The translations under genes were made by a program, and so were the position numbers. This document shows, piece by piece, positions 1 to 11,612 of a stretch of DNA of 64,000 bases. The DNA is taken from NCBI GenBank assembly GCA_033961575.1, contig CM066731.1:84093501-84157500 (forward strand). Direction: 5' to 3'. Each line of letters begins with the position of its first letter. The stretch's first letter is position 1. Source of the stretch: Aselliscus stoliczkanus (lineage: Eukaryota > Chordata > Mammalia > Chiroptera > Hipposideridae). The notes beneath the pieces are model-generated. The model was not told where the DNA came from. It searched no databases and saw only the letters and a program-made list of their open reading frames with translations.

Positions 1-381
1 GGAGTTGGCTCACATGATTATGGAAACTGACAACTCCAACTCCAAGATCTGTAGTCTGCAAGCTGGAGACCCAGGAGAACTGATGGTGTAAGTTCCACGT
101 CAGTCCAAGTCCAAAGGCAGGAGAAAACTGATTTCACAGCTCAAAGACAATGAGGCAGAGAGTGAATTCTTCCTTATTCAACGCTTTTTGTTCTAGTCAG
201 GCCTTTAGCATATTGGATGAAGCTCCTCCCACATTGGAGAGGACAGACTTATTGAGTCTACAGATTCAAATGATAATCTCATCCAGAAACACCCTCACAC
301 ACACCCAGAATAATGTTTGACCAAATATCTGGGCACCCCATGGCCCAGTCAGATTGACACATAAAGTTAATCATCACACCA
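1..381 (-). repeat. ERVL LTR fragment, MLT2-like, cut by window edge
   Basis: Read on the minus strand, this resembles the opening of an MLT2-type ERVL LTR as I remember it: a start near TGTGATGATTAAC, then the phrase about a cloned-looking GGGTGCCCAGATATTTGG and a TTCTGGATGAGATTA block. The 3' part of the LTR lies beyond position 1. It carries no coding sequence. The family name is from memory; the class (ancient mammalian LTR) is more secure than the subfamily. Confidence 0.5.
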
Positions 382-546
382 TAGAAGTCCATATGTCTAT
401 TATTCTAGGACTTCTGGGTCATAAAAGTCTTAAACTGGCTGACTAAGAGTCAGATTTGGCTCTCAGGTATGTTCTGTTGGTCTTCTGCCCTCAAGCTTGT
501 ATCACACCCAGTGATATTACATGTAGCTTCACTACGTATATTTCTT

Positions 547-691
547 TTTTTTTTCTTTAGCTGAGCCATCCTGCCACCAGTTGCAGCTTAGCGGCAGCTC
601 AGCTCAGGCTGGGCATTGAACTGCTGTTGCTCAGAGCTCAGCTCGCACTCTTGAGCGAGCTCTTAACCAACTGAGCCACTTGGCCGGCCCT
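547..691 (-). mobile_element. Rhin-type tRNA-derived SINE (type A)
   Basis: Minus-strand copy: GGGCCGGCC head ending at 691, the CTCAGTTGGTTAAGAGCTC box-A-like region, a GTTCAATGCCC box-B-like region, and a pyrimidine tract at 547-558 that is the reverse complement of the A-rich tail. The insertion is flanked by an exact 11-bp duplication, GTATATTTCTT, at 536-546 and 692-702, as expected from L1-driven retroposition. This SINE type is my main reason for suggesting a rhinolophoid bat. Confidence 0.9.
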
Positions 692-702
692 GTATATTTC
701 TT

Positions 703-1533
703 GCCTGACACTATTTTTAGGCCATTTCCAGCTATGAGGTCAATGAATTTGTGATCCCCTTTCTATCTATTCTAATCCAGTATAACAGAACAAGGTTAAA
801 CAGGGTTTATTTATGTCATTGAGAAAATCAAAACACATTTACAACTTCCACTGGCAATATTACTCAGTTAACAGAATTCAGAAATTTGACTCTGCATCTA
901 CTTGGTTTCTTTTAGTCCTCTGTCTTGAGAAGAAAACTCACTTTTTGATTGACCGACCTGTGGAAAGAAGAGGATTTCAGACATTTGTACTCTGTTTCTC
1001 AGGGTGAGCCCCAGGGTGTTTTTGTTGTTTATCAGGAAACAAGGTAGACTGATAAACATCAAAAAGAATGGACTGATAAACAACAAAATGCACTGTCTCC
1101 TATGCTGACTCTTCTTTTTTAAGGTCACCTCAGGCTTCTTTCCTGTTGAATTTTGTCTGACATCCCCAGACAGTTAAATCCTTTATCACCCAGGACACAC
1201 ACCACTGGGCTGCTGTGGACATAAACTGCCTTCTGGAAATAGGTTGGAGTTTGAAAACACAAGTTTGTCAGGACATAAATTTTATGATTTTTAAAACAGA
1301 ATTTAAAAGGTTTTAAAACAAGCTGTTTTATAGAACAGGAATTAAAGAAAAAACAGGTCCATAATTATATGATAGAAATGTAACACCCTGAACTAAAGAC
1401 TACACAATTATGTTAGTATTTTACATTCGTTTCTAAAAATCTTTGTGACAAATGATTTCCTTGTTTTTATACAGTACATTGAAATGTTTCCAATAGTGCT
1501 ATGTTTTGGAAATTGTAAGGCAAAAGCAGTCTC
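703..1533. other. No gene or repeat recognised
   Basis: About 830 bp of AT-rich sequence in which I see no exon, RNA gene or known repeat. A short imperfect direct repeat around GACTGATAAACA occurs at 1050-1085. Open frames here are under 80 codons and have no recognisable protein similarity. Confidence 0.4.
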
Positions 1534-1546
1534 AAATATTAAAAAT

Positions 1547-1960
1547 ACAGTGCTGGCTGAGTGGCGCGTTGGTTCAGAGTTGGCTTGGGATCCCAGCTCT
1601 GAGCAGCAGGGCCCCAGTTTGGATCCCACGTATGAGGGCCAGTGACACTGCTCTCTACAGCTAAGATGGTGAACAACAGCTCCACCTGGAGCTGGGCTGC
1701 CTTGAGTCCCGGGCGACGGCGTAGGCTGCAGTGGGGCTGGCCGGCAGCTGGCATGCGCTTTTGTGAGCTGCTGTGAGCAGCCGTGAGCCACCATGAGCAG
1801 CCATCCAACGGCCGGGAGGAGCTCAATGATAATACCAACATGGGCCAGTGAAGCGACGTCTTCCGCAACTAGACTAAAGAACAAAAGGACAGCAACTTGT
1901 CTGTTCCCCTTCCCTGATTCCCCAATGCTGTTCCAATTCCCCAATAAAACCTTTAAAAAA
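1547..1960 (+). mobile_element. Long composite SINE (type B head plus extension), copy 1
   Basis: Starts with a degraded tRNA-like head (GAGTGGCGCGTTGGTTCAGAG, then GTTTGGATCCCACGTATGAGGG), continues with about 300 bp absent from the short type-B SINEs, and ends with AATAAA at 1943-1948 followed by an A-rich tail. The middle repeats short GTGAGC/GAGCAGCC units, like a small decayed VNTR. The duplication AAATATTAAAAAT flanks it at 1534-1546 and 1961-1973. A related minus-strand copy lies at 3609-4079, so this is a repeat family and not a one-off fusion. The 178-codon minus-strand frame over 1408-1944 is a by-product of this element. Confidence 0.85.
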
Positions 1961-1973
1961 AAATATTAAAAAT

Positions 1974-2423
1974 GCATAATAGTTTCTGTGCCCTTATTGC
2001 CTGGCCATTTGGAGGTGGAGATGAGGGCTCCGGGGCAGAGGAGATTGGGGGAAACATGAGCGTACATGGGGAGAAAGTAAAGGCAATGCATGGACAAAAG
2101 GAACCTCCTGGATTCTTTCCCTCAGGATGCCAGCAGCCTCCTCTGGGCAACACTGGTCAATGCTTAAATCATCCCAGAAACTGTCCATGCACTTCTACTC
2201 TCTGGAAGCAATTTCAGAATCAATCCAGGCCATTTCCAATCAATCTGGTTGTATATCCTGGTCTGTGATGGGCACTGGGATAAACTGGGGCCATCAATTC
2301 CGCTGGAGTTCTTGAAGACTCCCAATCAATTTAAAGGCAGATTGTGTTTTGTATATTCAAGGAACACAACTTTTAAAGTAAAAACTGAATCAAGAAGTAT
2401 GACCCAGGAACATCCTGTGTTTT
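1974..2423. other. No gene or repeat recognised
   Basis: About 450 bp between the composite SINE and the candidate LTR. It contains open frames on both strands of up to 98 codons, overlapping one another, with no recognisable domain or splice context. Confidence 0.35.
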
Positions 2424-2428
2424 AGGGT

Positions 2429-3325
2429 TGACTGAGCACAAATTGGAAATTGGGTTAGTGGCACCAGGGAAATGGATGAGAAGCAAGACAAAGGCTGTGT
2501 CTTGAAGAAATGACTGCTTGATTTGCTTTGAGGAAACCTGCATAAGAGGCCTCTAGGGATAGCCTGCTCAACTAGGCATGGCCCAGGATGTATTTGTTTT
2601 TTTTCAAGTTACTGAGTGCCAAAGATAAGCAGAGCCTGGTGCATGGCAGGATCAATTTCAGGAGCTCCTGAAGCTCTGTGAAGCACTGTCTCATGACCAT
2701 GTCTTTCCTGGCTTCGAGTCCACAGCAGCACCTACAGCTCCTCCTGCACTTTTCACGGCCACTTTCAACCAGAATATATAGGCCCAAAGACTTGTGTAAA
2801 AAATCCACAGACTTATCACGCTGCATTGCAATTGTTGACTGGTGCTTCTCTACTGAACTTGAAGCGACTTGCAAGGAGAGTGACAAACGCTATTTTCTCT
2901 GCTAACTGCAGTTGGGCTCCTCAGAGCCCTTTTCCTGACTAGACCCTGACCTTGGTCTCTGTCCTCTGCTCATTTAGTCCAGTTTAAGCAAGAATCCTTC
3001 TGGGTCAGTTTAATGAAAGTCCCCTACCCTGGATAGCTAATCTAATTCCTCATCTCCCACCCCCAATATCTTATCTCTCCAGTTGTCTTTGACCATGTTG
3101 AGTTGGTTTAGCAAGTATTTCCCCTTACCTCTATTGTTTTATCTTAGTAATCAACTTTCCATCCACTGATCTTCTCCCTGCTCTTTGGCTATTAATCCCC
3201 ACTTGTCCTTATATTTAGAGTTGAGCCCGATGTCTCTCCCCTATTGAAAACTCCTGTTGCAGTAGTTCCTTGAATAATGTCTTTCTTACCAAATATCAAG
3301 TGTCAGAATAATTTTTTCGTTGACA
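2429..3325 (+). repeat. Candidate ERVL-type solo LTR
   Basis: The right-hand 420 bp reads like a retroviral LTR end: a TATA-like CTTATATTTAGAG near 3211, a polyadenylation-like GAATAATGTC near 3272, and a pyrimidine-rich finish ending in CA at 3324-3325. A TG at 2429 and the CA at 3325 are flanked by AGGGT at 2424-2428 and 3326-3330, a 5-bp duplication as in ERVL elements. The left boundary was chosen by that match and could be chance. The left 470 bp has no LTR feature I recognise. Confidence 0.4.
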
Positions 3326-3454
3326 AGGGTCAGCTTGACTTTGTATCCCTAGGATCAAACACAGGACCTGAATCATAGTGGTTGCTCAATTAATAATTTG
3401 TGAAGGGACAAAACAATAAAAGTAAAAAAAACCCAGACAGCTTGCTCTAACACT

Positions 3455-3593
3455 GTAAACAGATCCCTTGAAGTCCACAGACCTGTGTTCAAATCTTGTT
3501 CTGATATTTGCCAGCTAGGAAATCGTAGATACACTATTGAACTTTTGTGTTCAGCTTCGTCAGTTGTAGAGAATGAGCATAATATAACCTATT
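3455..3593 (+). repeat. MIR SINE, left part (split by composite SINE)
   Basis: MIR core-like wording (GACCTGTGTTCAAATCTTG, then GCCAGCTAGGAAATC, then TTGTAGAGAATGAGCATAATA). It is interrupted by the composite SINE at 3609-4079 and resumes at 4095. MIR is an ancient, inactive mammalian SINE, so the split orders the two insertions. Confidence 0.6.
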
Positions 3594-3608
3594 TTATAGA
3601 GTTGTTTT

Positions 3609-4079
3609 TTTTTTTTTTTAAAGATTTTATTGGGGAATTGGGGGAGGGGAACAGCGTTGGGGAATCAGAGAAGGGGAACAGACAAGTTGCTGTCTTTTTT
3701 TTGTTCTTCAGTCTAGTTGCGGAGGATGTTGCTTCACTGGCCCATGTTGATATTGTCATTGCGTTCTTCCCAGATGAGGCAGATCGGTTGCCGGCCTCTG
3801 GATGGTCGCTCACCGCAGCTATTGGCAGCTCACGCTGGCTGCCGGCTGCTCATGCTGGCTACCGGCCACTCACTGTAGTCTATGGCAGCCCACTGCAGCA
3901 GGAGCTGCAGCCTACACTGTCGCCGGGGCTCGTGCAGCCCAGCTCCAGGTGGAGAGCTCCAGGTGGAGCTGTCGTTAGCTGTAAGAGGGCAGTGTCACTG
4001 GTCCTCATATGTGGGATCCGAACCGGGGCCGCTGGCATCCCAAAACCAGCTCTTAACCAACGCGTCACTTGGCCTGCCC
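3609..4079 (-). mobile_element. Long composite SINE, copy 2
   Basis: Minus-strand copy of the family at 1547-1960 and better preserved. Reading from 4079 down: tRNA-like head with GGTTAAGAGCTGG and the box-B-like GGTTCGGATCCC; the CCACCTGGAGCTGGGCTGC block; a region of imperfect GTGAGC.GCC repeats; an ACATGGGCCAGTGAAGCAAC block; and AATAAA (complement of TTTATT at 3626-3631) before the A-tail. An exact 15-bp duplication, TTATAGAGTTGTTTT, lies at 3594-3608 and 4080-4094. It interrupts a MIR. The 203-codon plus-strand frame across it is not a gene. Confidence 0.9.
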
Positions 4080-4094
4080 TTATAGAGTTGTTTT

Positions 4095-4165
4095 GATGAG
4101 CAAATGTAATAATGCAAAATGTCAGGCACTTGGTATTTGATCAATTAACGGTTATCATTGTTGTT
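4095..4165 (+). repeat. MIR SINE, right part
   Basis: Continuation of the MIR at 3455-3593 (GATGAGCAAATGTAATAATGC, then CAGGCACTTGGTATT), resuming exactly after the second copy of the composite SINE target duplication. Confidence 0.5.
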
Positions 4166-4265
4166 GTTAGTAACAATAATGGCAAAATGATCACCCAGCC
4201 TGGGGCATGTAGAAAACGTATAATTTCTTCTAGACTTCTCCACTTGTTCTAAGGCTTTTCAATTC

Positions 4266-4467
4266 TCTCATGGACTAAATTGTGTCCCTCTCAACCCAAA
4301 TTCATATATTGAAGCCTTAACCCCCAATGTGACTGTATTTAGAGATAGGGCCTTTAAGGAAGTAATTAAGATGAAATGAGGTCATAAGATGAGGGCTTAA
4401 TCTGATAGAAATGGTGTCCTTATAAGAAGAGGAAGAGACACCAGAACATTCTCTCTCTGTCTCTCTG

Positions 4468-4511
<44 letters not shown>

Positions 4512-4670
4512 CCTCTCTCCACACTTGCACAGAGCAAAGTCCATGTTAGGACACAGCATGAAGGCTGCTGTCTATAAGCCAAGAAGAGAGATCTCACCAC
4601 AAGCCAACCTTGGCACCTTGATCGTGGACTTCCAAATCCAGAAGCTGCCAAATACATATTCTAAGGCCCA
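4266..4670 (+). repeat. MaLR LTR (MLT1-like) with expanded CT tract
   Basis: Starts near TCATGGACTAAATTGTGTCCC, followed by GTGACTGTATTTAGAGATAGGG, TGGTGTCCTTATAAGAAGAGG, the block about GTGAGGACACAGC-like sequence, and CACCTTGATCGTGGACTTCC. I know this order from MLT1-type LTRs. The short CT run expected in the middle has grown to roughly 70 bp at 4450-4519 as (CTCTCTGT)n and (CT)n. The 3' end is degraded. Confidence 0.7.
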
Positions 4671-4689
4671 CTGCTGACACTTAGATGCT

Positions 4690-5145
4690 TGTTATGCAAA
4701 CAGCCCTTCTCCCCCACCCCTACTGTACTTTCTTCATCTATCATTAGATTCCTTACTCATTCAATCTGATTTTTATCAATTCCATCCAAGCCTTTATTCC
4801 CTTTTCCAGAATTTGGCTCTTCAAAGCCTGTGATTATTTTCTAATCAAACTATCTTCCAAATGAAAATTGGAACTCAGTACTTTGAGTTTATAATTTATG
4901 TGACCAAGGGACTAACTAATTTTGTAAACAAGGCTTAGGATGATTAGAAAAGTTACAGAGAATTGACACACATTGGGAAGCCTTCATGGAGGAACTAAAT
5001 CATGTGTTAAGAAAGGAGAGAGGTTACATTTTTCTGGCCAAAGAGAAGGTGGAATCCTGCCTTATTTGAGGCACTGAGTCCATTAATGCTTGTCATTCAA
5101 CTTTTAAAAGAGTAAATCCCTTTCCATGACACCATTTGGGTGAGC
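4690..5145. other. No gene or repeat recognised
   Basis: About 450 bp of AT-rich sequence between two MaLR LTRs. No coding, RNA or repeat signal that I can name. Confidence 0.35.
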
Positions 5146-5149
5146 AGAT

Positions 5150-5640
5150 GTTCCAGTTATTTATTGCCTAACAAACCATAACATAATGTAATGGATTAAA
5201 ATAACAATGATTATTTTGCCCATGAATCTGAAGTCTTGCCAGGGCTTAGCATAGACAACATGTCTCTGTTCAATGTGATGAGATCTGGGACAGGCCTCCT
5301 GGGGGCTGGAGGAGCCACTTCCGAGGTGGCTCATTCACGTGACTGGCAAGTCTGGTTGGTTCTTGGTCAGGGCCTCAGTTTCCCTCCAGAAGGGCCTCCC
5401 CACTGGTTGCTTGGGCTTCTTCATGGTAGCTAGATTTCAAGAATGAGGTCACAAAAGACAGAAAGGAAGTGGAAGCTTCCCGTTGTTAAGGACTAGACCT
5501 GGGAACTGGCACAATTTTGCTTTTGCTGTAAAACATATCCATCAAGTTGTCATGAAGGCCAGATACTAGGAGAGGCCCCTAGATCCCACCTCTTATTGGG
5601 AGATGTGTCAACAAATTTTGAGTCCATGTTTTTAATATGG
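5150..5640 (-). repeat. Ancient MaLR LTR (MLT1C/D-like)
   Basis: Contains the familiar complement-strand opening (TTCCAGTTATTTATTGCCTAACAAACC), CACTTCCGAGGTGGCTCATTCACG, GGGCCTCAGTTTCC and GGGCCTCCCCACTGG. A second relic of the same broad family lies at 12290-12845. Strongly diverged; the subfamily is uncertain. Confidence 0.5.
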
Positions 5641-5654
5641 CTCAGCAGATGGTA

Positions 5655-5935
5655 TATATTAGAAGTTCTCAAACCCTGTCTGATTTAGAAACATTTTTTT
5701 TTTTTTTGAGGGCAGCGTCAATGGCCCTCATATGTGGGACCGAACTGGGGCCGCTGGCTTCCCAAGCCAGCGCTTAACCACCACGCCACTCGGCCGGCCC
5801 TAGAAACATTTTGAAGTTAAAAATAAGATACCAATGCTTGTGACCACCTCAAGAGATTCTGGTTTAATCGGCTGGGAAGGACTGGGAATCTGTATTTAAA
5901 AAAAAGTTTCTAGGTGATTCTGACATGCATACAGG
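5655..5935 (+). repeat. hAT-Charlie fragment (MER5-like), split by a SINE
   Basis: Left piece 5655-5697 (AGAAGTTCTCAAACC) and right piece 5813-5935 (ACCAATGCTTGTGACCACC, then AGAGATTCTGGTTTAATCGG, then TAGGTGATTCTGACATGC) read through once the SINE at 5698-5800 is removed. A second relic of this family sits at 35100-35300. Confidence 0.5.
5698..5800 (-). mobile_element. Short type-B SINE
   Basis: Minus-strand SINE: GGGCCGGCC at 5800-5792, then GTTAAGCGCTGGCTTGGG, the box-B-like CAGTTCGGTCCC, CACATATGAGGGCCATTGACGC, and the complement of an A-tail. Exact duplications TAGAAACATTTT lie at 5686-5697 and 5801-5812. It shares its head with the long composite SINEs but stops right after the CCCTC block. 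Confidence 0.9.
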
Positions 5936-8900
5936 TTTCTCTGCCCAAGTTCCTGTGTCCAAGATTGGCAAAAATGGGAATGAGTCCAAGGGTGAGAATG
6001 AGGCTCCTCTTGCAGTCCAGCCCGATGGAAGGAAACACAGCTCGAGAGATGACCAGAGTTCTCCCAACATCACTGCCTACAAGATAAATTGCTTCCAAAT
6101 GAGCATAGGGGGAAAACTTTCAAGTAAATGGACCTACCATCATCACACATGCTTTTTCTCATATTACATTTTACCTACAGTTTGTAAATATTACAAAACA
6201 AATCAATAATGCTGCCATATTGCTATAATCTAATTTGTCTTTTCTGATATTGTGAAGCATGAATAGTCATCTGGCATCACATTTCCAGACCTCAGAGAGC
6301 AATGTTAAACATTCATAGTGCATTTAATCATCTGTCAGAAATGTACAAAGGCATAAAGTCTCATTAATAATTATTAAATCATTGAGTCGCACAGAAGATG
6401 TTCCCCTCTTTACTTACATAATGACCGGTAACCACTAAAACATAGGTCCTTTGTGGTGCAGGACAAGCACATCTGATAGTAGAAATCTGCTTGAGGAAAT
6501 TAATAAAAAATTCTATTAAGAGATAGGCTTTTAGAAAAGAAGAAAACATGCACATGGATTCCTGCAATATTCTGCCAGGGCAAATAGTTTCTCTCCCATT
6601 CAGGTTAAAATTCAGTCAGATTATTGCTGGGAGTGAAGAGTTGTGAAAGAAAATGAGCTTATTTGCTTTCAGAGTTTAGATAACTCATTTCAAAATGCCC
6701 AGCTTTGGGCTTTTATTAATAAGTATATATGTCATCTTATGAATAAAAGAGATACATATTTTGATTTGAAATAAGGCCGGGATGGAAGGTGCAATCTGAA
6801 TTTTTCAGGACTAGGGTTTTATTTCTGATGCTCTTCGTGAGGATTTTTATTTCATAAGAACTTTCAATACCAAGCAAGCCATTTTAGCAACATATAATGC
6901 AAGAATTGAATTATATTTGTTGTAGATTCCCCCTCTCTCATCACCTAATAGTTAGCCTAGAGAATTTAAAGTTTTTTAGCTTTTAAAATATTTGCAGGTT
7001 ATATTTGTCTTTACAGCAGCTGATATGACATTACCTCGTCTTACTTTTCATTTTCAACCTTAAACTTTCTTCATTCTGGGTAAAAGTGAAGCTTCCTAAT
7101 CTATACAGCTGACAATTGCATGATCCAGTCAACCATGGTGATGATTCAAGTTTGTATAGAATTGTTGTGGGTATCCCATGTAGTCCATTTTAGGTTTGGC
7201 TTGATGTTCTATTCCACCAGCATTTTTGTAGTCAAACTTTTGGAGTCTTTCACACCTTGCTCCTTACTATGCCAGGGCTGGTCTTTGGCAAAAAGTATTA
7301 AATACACAATATTTTCCTTTAGTGCTTCTCCTTCTAGTTCTGGACCAATTATCATTATAACGTCCCTTCTTGCCATTAGTTGTCTCTGCACAGAGAGAAC
7401 AACGCAGAGACTCTGCGTTATTAAATGCAGAATCCTCCATTGACCTTTGACCCATTGTGAGCTGCCACTAATGGAGAAAGTCATCAGAAAGTCTTGTTTG
7501 TGTTACTGCGTCTCACTAAGGCTTGGGAAGGAGGATCGTGTTTCAAATGCCTCTTAATATTTGGTAAGAGTCACTTTTATGTGAATTTGTCTGAAAAAAT
7601 TAATAAATTTGTGCCCTTCCCTGGTCCATAAATAATTTCAAGCATTTATAAGGATACATTCAACTTTTCAGAAATATCATAAAGAGAAGTAGGTGAGAAA
7701 CAAAGAAAAATTACTGGTGGAGATATAAAAAGGAGCCAGGAATGAAGCCAGAACAAAAATGCAAACCACACAATCTGTTACTCTTGTAACAGATGGGCCT
7801 CAAATTGCTTTGTACATATTCTAGAAACTAAATGAGAAAGGACATTTGATTGGTTATACTAGTTCATGAGATTAAAAACATACCTATCCCTAAGGAGATG
7901 CACAATTCATTTTGATACTATGGCAAAAATAATAATCCTTCTGGGAATCTCCATGATGAGCATACGTGTGAATTAACAATGTCCTCAGCCTTCTCAGTAT
8001 AGATACCTGGGGTTCCGTTGGGGTGTCTCTTACTGTGTTTCTTTATGTAGATTGATATCACACCCTAGCCTAAGTCAGGGATAGCATTTCAATGTAAGGA
8101 GAGCAGAGAAATGAAAAGGGGTCAACGGCAGTCTTAGTTCACACATTTCTGCTAGTCCAGCTTAATTTAGGAGGGGACGTCAGAATATTTGGATGGAAGG
8201 ATGTAAAGGACAGATTTCACATACCTTCCAAAACAATTTTTTTTCTAAACTGAGCTTTTGATAAATACCAAAGAGTAGCAGCATGTTTAATTTTACACTT
8301 CCATTCAAATGCTTCTGATGTGTGCACCTTGTGTCACCAATTAAGTGTGGAACCAGATGCCCTAACAGACAGTGGCTGGACATAAGGTTGACAACTGAGG
8401 CACTGAGAAGGTGCTTACCTGAATCAATGTCCATTTCACCCTGCTAGTAGGTGAGCTGAAATAATATGGGTTGAATTGTGGTTTACTATCTCTAAGCATT
8501 TTTAAAATTACTGTCTCAGGAACATGAGACTCAAAGAAGATGGGTTGACAAACAACAGTAGTCAAGGCAAGATGTTGCCAAAGACAGAGGAGTGAAAAAA
8601 TAGGATGGTTGGTTTTGATGTGTTCCAAGACACATCAAAAGGGAGCTTTCTGGCAAAGCAATGGATTCACTTGTCCCATTATTCATTCAATATGTATCCT
8701 TTGAACACTGGGCTTGCCAATGTGGGTGTGTGTGGGCGGGGAGAACACATGGTTTAGTTCTCTCTATTTTTTTTTTCTCATCTTGCAATGATAAAGCTAT
8801 GTGCCTGTGCCCTTCCACCAGAGATTTTGAAGCTCACAATTTGTTTTCCAGCTTCTAAGTACCAATGACCTTCAGAGAGCAGAAGGCCATGCTTACTCAT

Positions 8901-9480
8901 ATGGTCATATAAAGACTTCAATTCTATGCCCTGGTAATGACAGAGGTCCTGGTGTTAAAGAGAGCACTGTTTTCATTTTCTTGGTTTTAAATCAAGGAAA
9001 AAGATAATGGTTAAGAATTACTGTTAGCGACACAGATACAAGAGGTCATTCTAACTTCCTCAGTATAATTGTTGGGAAGCCATACTTACATGCTGAATGA
9101 TTTTGAGACCTAATTATTGAATATGAAGGCTGTTTTTAAATATCAGTAATGGTAGGAAAAGATCATTTATTCTTAAAGGCTAGCAGGGAATAAGCAGTAC
9201 AAAATGTTCTCATTAAAATTTTTCACCTCTCTTTAAAAGAGATGATCAAAGACATCCCAGTGTTCCCATCATTTTAGGAGATGTATACATATATGAGGAA
9301 GGATGGCACATAGGAAGACGCAGATTTTTACAACACATGGAAGTCCACCGAATATGAGAAAATTCAAGCTGGAAGGCAATGTTTAGCCCAATCTCCTCAT
9401 TTTGCAGATGAGAAAATAGGGGTGGTCCCCAGACCTGCGTGGGAAGTGGGTCTACTGGGGGAGTTGGCGTGTGGACTTCC
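5936..9480. other. Long stretch without recognised genes or repeats
   Basis: About 3.5 kb of AT-rich sequence. I find no convincing exon, RNA gene or named repeat. Two overlapping frames at 7120-7443 (plus, 107 codons) and 7209-7484 (minus, 91 codons) have no recognisable motif. A GT-rich purine tract lies near 8720-8740. A possible donor-like CAG/GTAAGC on the minus strand near 8412-8420 has no supporting exon. Confidence 0.4.
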
Positions 9481-9488
9481 ACTCCTCC

Positions 9489-10140
9489 ATGTCAAAGGTT
9501 TCCTTTAAGATCATGCTGACGTCTGACTCGCTGCTGTGACAAAATTCTGTGTTCCCGAAAGTACAGCTTTCACCGCAGTCTCAAAGTTTGTGGCAGAAGG
9601 ATTTAAAGTTCCTGCAGCCACAAGTGCAATCATTATCAATGATGGAATAGGAATAAATCCTATGCAGACTGCTGGACATGTTTTTCTAAAGCATGGTTCA
9701 GGACTGTGAATTATTCCTAGATATTGTGTTGGAAGTTGTTAATATCTGCTACTTGGAAGATAGGATTACCTTTCAAAATAAATATTGGTATTGTTGTGAA
9801 ACTGAAACCAGGCATTTAAAATACGAAAACACCAATAGTTGATGAAATAATGAAAAGTGGCTCTGTATCTTTTTGTAATTCCCACTCTTCATGTGAAGAA
9901 GGAATGCCTATACATTGAGGGTACCATCTCCATAGAGCTTAGTCTTTCATTGCCACCTCACAGTACACACAGCTAATCCATTTGGCTATCATAAATTCAT
10001 TTGGATATCATAAATCGATATCCAAGTCCAAAGAGTTTTAACTATGATCTTGCAGAATCCAATACGTGTAATGGTAAGAACTGAAAATAAAGTAGAAGCA
10101 TCCTTTGCTGAGTTATGAAAAAAAAAAGAAAGAAAAAAAA
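9489..10140 (+). pseudogene. UFM1: Processed pseudogene of ubiquitin-fold modifier 1
   Basis: Translation from the ATG at 9489 gives MSKVSFKI, and after a frame change [23 protein letters not shown] and VFLKHGS, which I recognise as UFM1, the small modifier attached by UBA5, UFC1 and UFL1. The coding part (9489-9742) is intronless and about 4 nt shorter than the 86-codon gene. It has a TGA at codon 17 beside a small deletion, and another TGA after HGSGL where the parent has Arg or Glu-Leu-Arg context. The modifier end VGSC then TAA is still visible at 9729-9742. About 370 bp of 3' UTR-like sequence follows, with AATAAA near 10087 and an A-rich tail at 10119-10140. It therefore arose by L1-mediated retroposition and cannot make UFM1. 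I could not place a target duplication. Confidence 0.9.
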
Positions 10141-10811
10141 CCCAAAAACTATTCTAGTATGGGGCATTACTTATAAATGTCACAAAGTTAAGGGCAGAGG
10201 AAGTGTTGAGTTCAGCTTCTCTTTCTGAATCTAGTGGCCTGTCAGTGGTGTTTAGTAGCTTCCAGAATGTCCATTTTGTTGTGGCCATAATGTAGCCAGC
10301 TCCAGGAGCATAGATGGTGACTATCATGGTAACCATGTTCCTCTTTGCCAGCGGATATACTCTGGACTATGATACATTAGAAAAGCTTTGCTGGTGCCAT
10401 TTGGAAAAGAATTTGCCTCCCTACAAGTGGGAGGCAATTAAAAATAAAGCCCTTTTGCTATTATCTCCATTGTTTCTCCTTTGGTCACTATCATGGAGTG
10501 ACACAAACCTTAGAGATGTGGCAATTGACCATAAGAGGCGATTGCTGCCATTGTATTGGAGTTGGCAGACTGCAAAGAGAAAAATCATCCTTGTTGATGT
10601 CTTTGATTTTCTGAGCAAGCATGTGACTGACTACACCTTCTAATTAGGTTAGCAGTACTCTCCTTTGATGTAAGCCAGGCAGGAGGGTGCCTGCTATATT
10701 CAAGATAAACAAGGGGCCAGTGTTATTGGGGAGCGGTGAGTGAGCAGGAGTATAGAAGGAACTGAGGTTAGCAAGTAAGGGGAGACCCACGCAGGTAGAA
10801 GAAAAGAGAAT
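10141..10811. other. Unrecognised stretch with a 109-codon open frame
   Basis: Plus-strand frame 10314-10643 (MVTIMVTMFLFASGYT start) is open for 109 codons, and a 60-codon minus-strand frame overlaps its left end. I do not recognise either product. The sequence has neither an obvious intron border nor an A-tail of its own. It may be a decayed processed gene copy or chance. Confidence 0.3.
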
Positions 10812-10895
10812 ACTTGTGCATTGTTGTTGGGATTCTAAATTGGTGTAACCACTATGGAAAACAGTATGGAGTTTTCTCAAAATATGGTACATATA
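10812..10895 (+). repeat. L1 3' end, left part (split by solo LTR)
   Basis: Matches the end of L1 ORF2 (ACCACTATGGAAAACAGTATGG). It then jumps, through an internal deletion, to GGTACATATA. It resumes at 11613 beyond the solo LTR and its duplicated target. Confidence 0.75.
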
Positions 10896-11606
10896 TGTCG
10901 CGTCTCTGCGCGGCTGGGTCTAGCTTCCTCAAGAGGACCGGCCGGGACTCAGAAAAAGAAATAAAGAGCAAGAGACAGGGATAGTTTAAAAAGCAATGTG
11001 AGCCAGGGGACTCTGTCTGATGGACAAGAGCCCTGAATCTGGTCAGCTTGCCGCTTTTATTGAGTACAAACAGGGAAGGGGCTTTGCTCTTTCCGAGGTC
11101 TGTAAACCACATGCGTCACCCAAGATTTAGCCAAATTTCCCTATGCCTCACAGACCACCTCAGCCGAAAGACCCTTTGATCAATGCAGCCCTGACCCCTA
11201 CGGGGACAGATAATGGTTCACTATGACACCTTGAGGCAAGAATGCAAGGAGGACTGCTGTTAGCTTCTTAGGAAGATTTCTCTTTTCCATTGCAGGCTGT
11301 AAGCTCTGCAGAAAAGGATTAACAGGCCCTTAGGCCCCATAGGCTTCACCTCCTTGATTCCTCCCAGGGACCCTATCCAAGGGCGCCTGGCTTAGGCCGC
11401 CGTGATGCGCATATTTGATATGGGATCTCACACCTATATTGGCATCCTGAGCACATCTAGGGTCTTGCCTGTCATTGGCTGACCTGCCCTCTCCTTAGGG
11501 TCCCATGGGGTTTTGCCATAGACATAGTGAATATCCGGTCCCCATGAGGCCCTGCTGTTATGGGCGAGTGCAGGGAGGCAAACGGCGAGGCTGCTGTGCG
11601 GCTACA
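10896..11606 (-). repeat. Solo LTR, class II (ERVK-like) endogenous retrovirus
   Basis: A 711-bp element beginning TG and ending CA, flanked by an exact 6-bp duplication CATATA at 10890-10895 and 11607-11612. Removing the element and one copy restores the expected L1 wording GGTACATATATACAATGG. Six-bp duplications are typical of class II endogenous retroviruses. On the minus strand CAATAAAAG (complement at 11055-11062) could serve as TATA or polyadenylation signal, and the 3' end is CT-rich, which sets the orientation. No internal viral genes remain. It is GC-richer than its surroundings, which suggests moderate age. Confidence 0.85.
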
Positions 11607-11612
11607 CATATA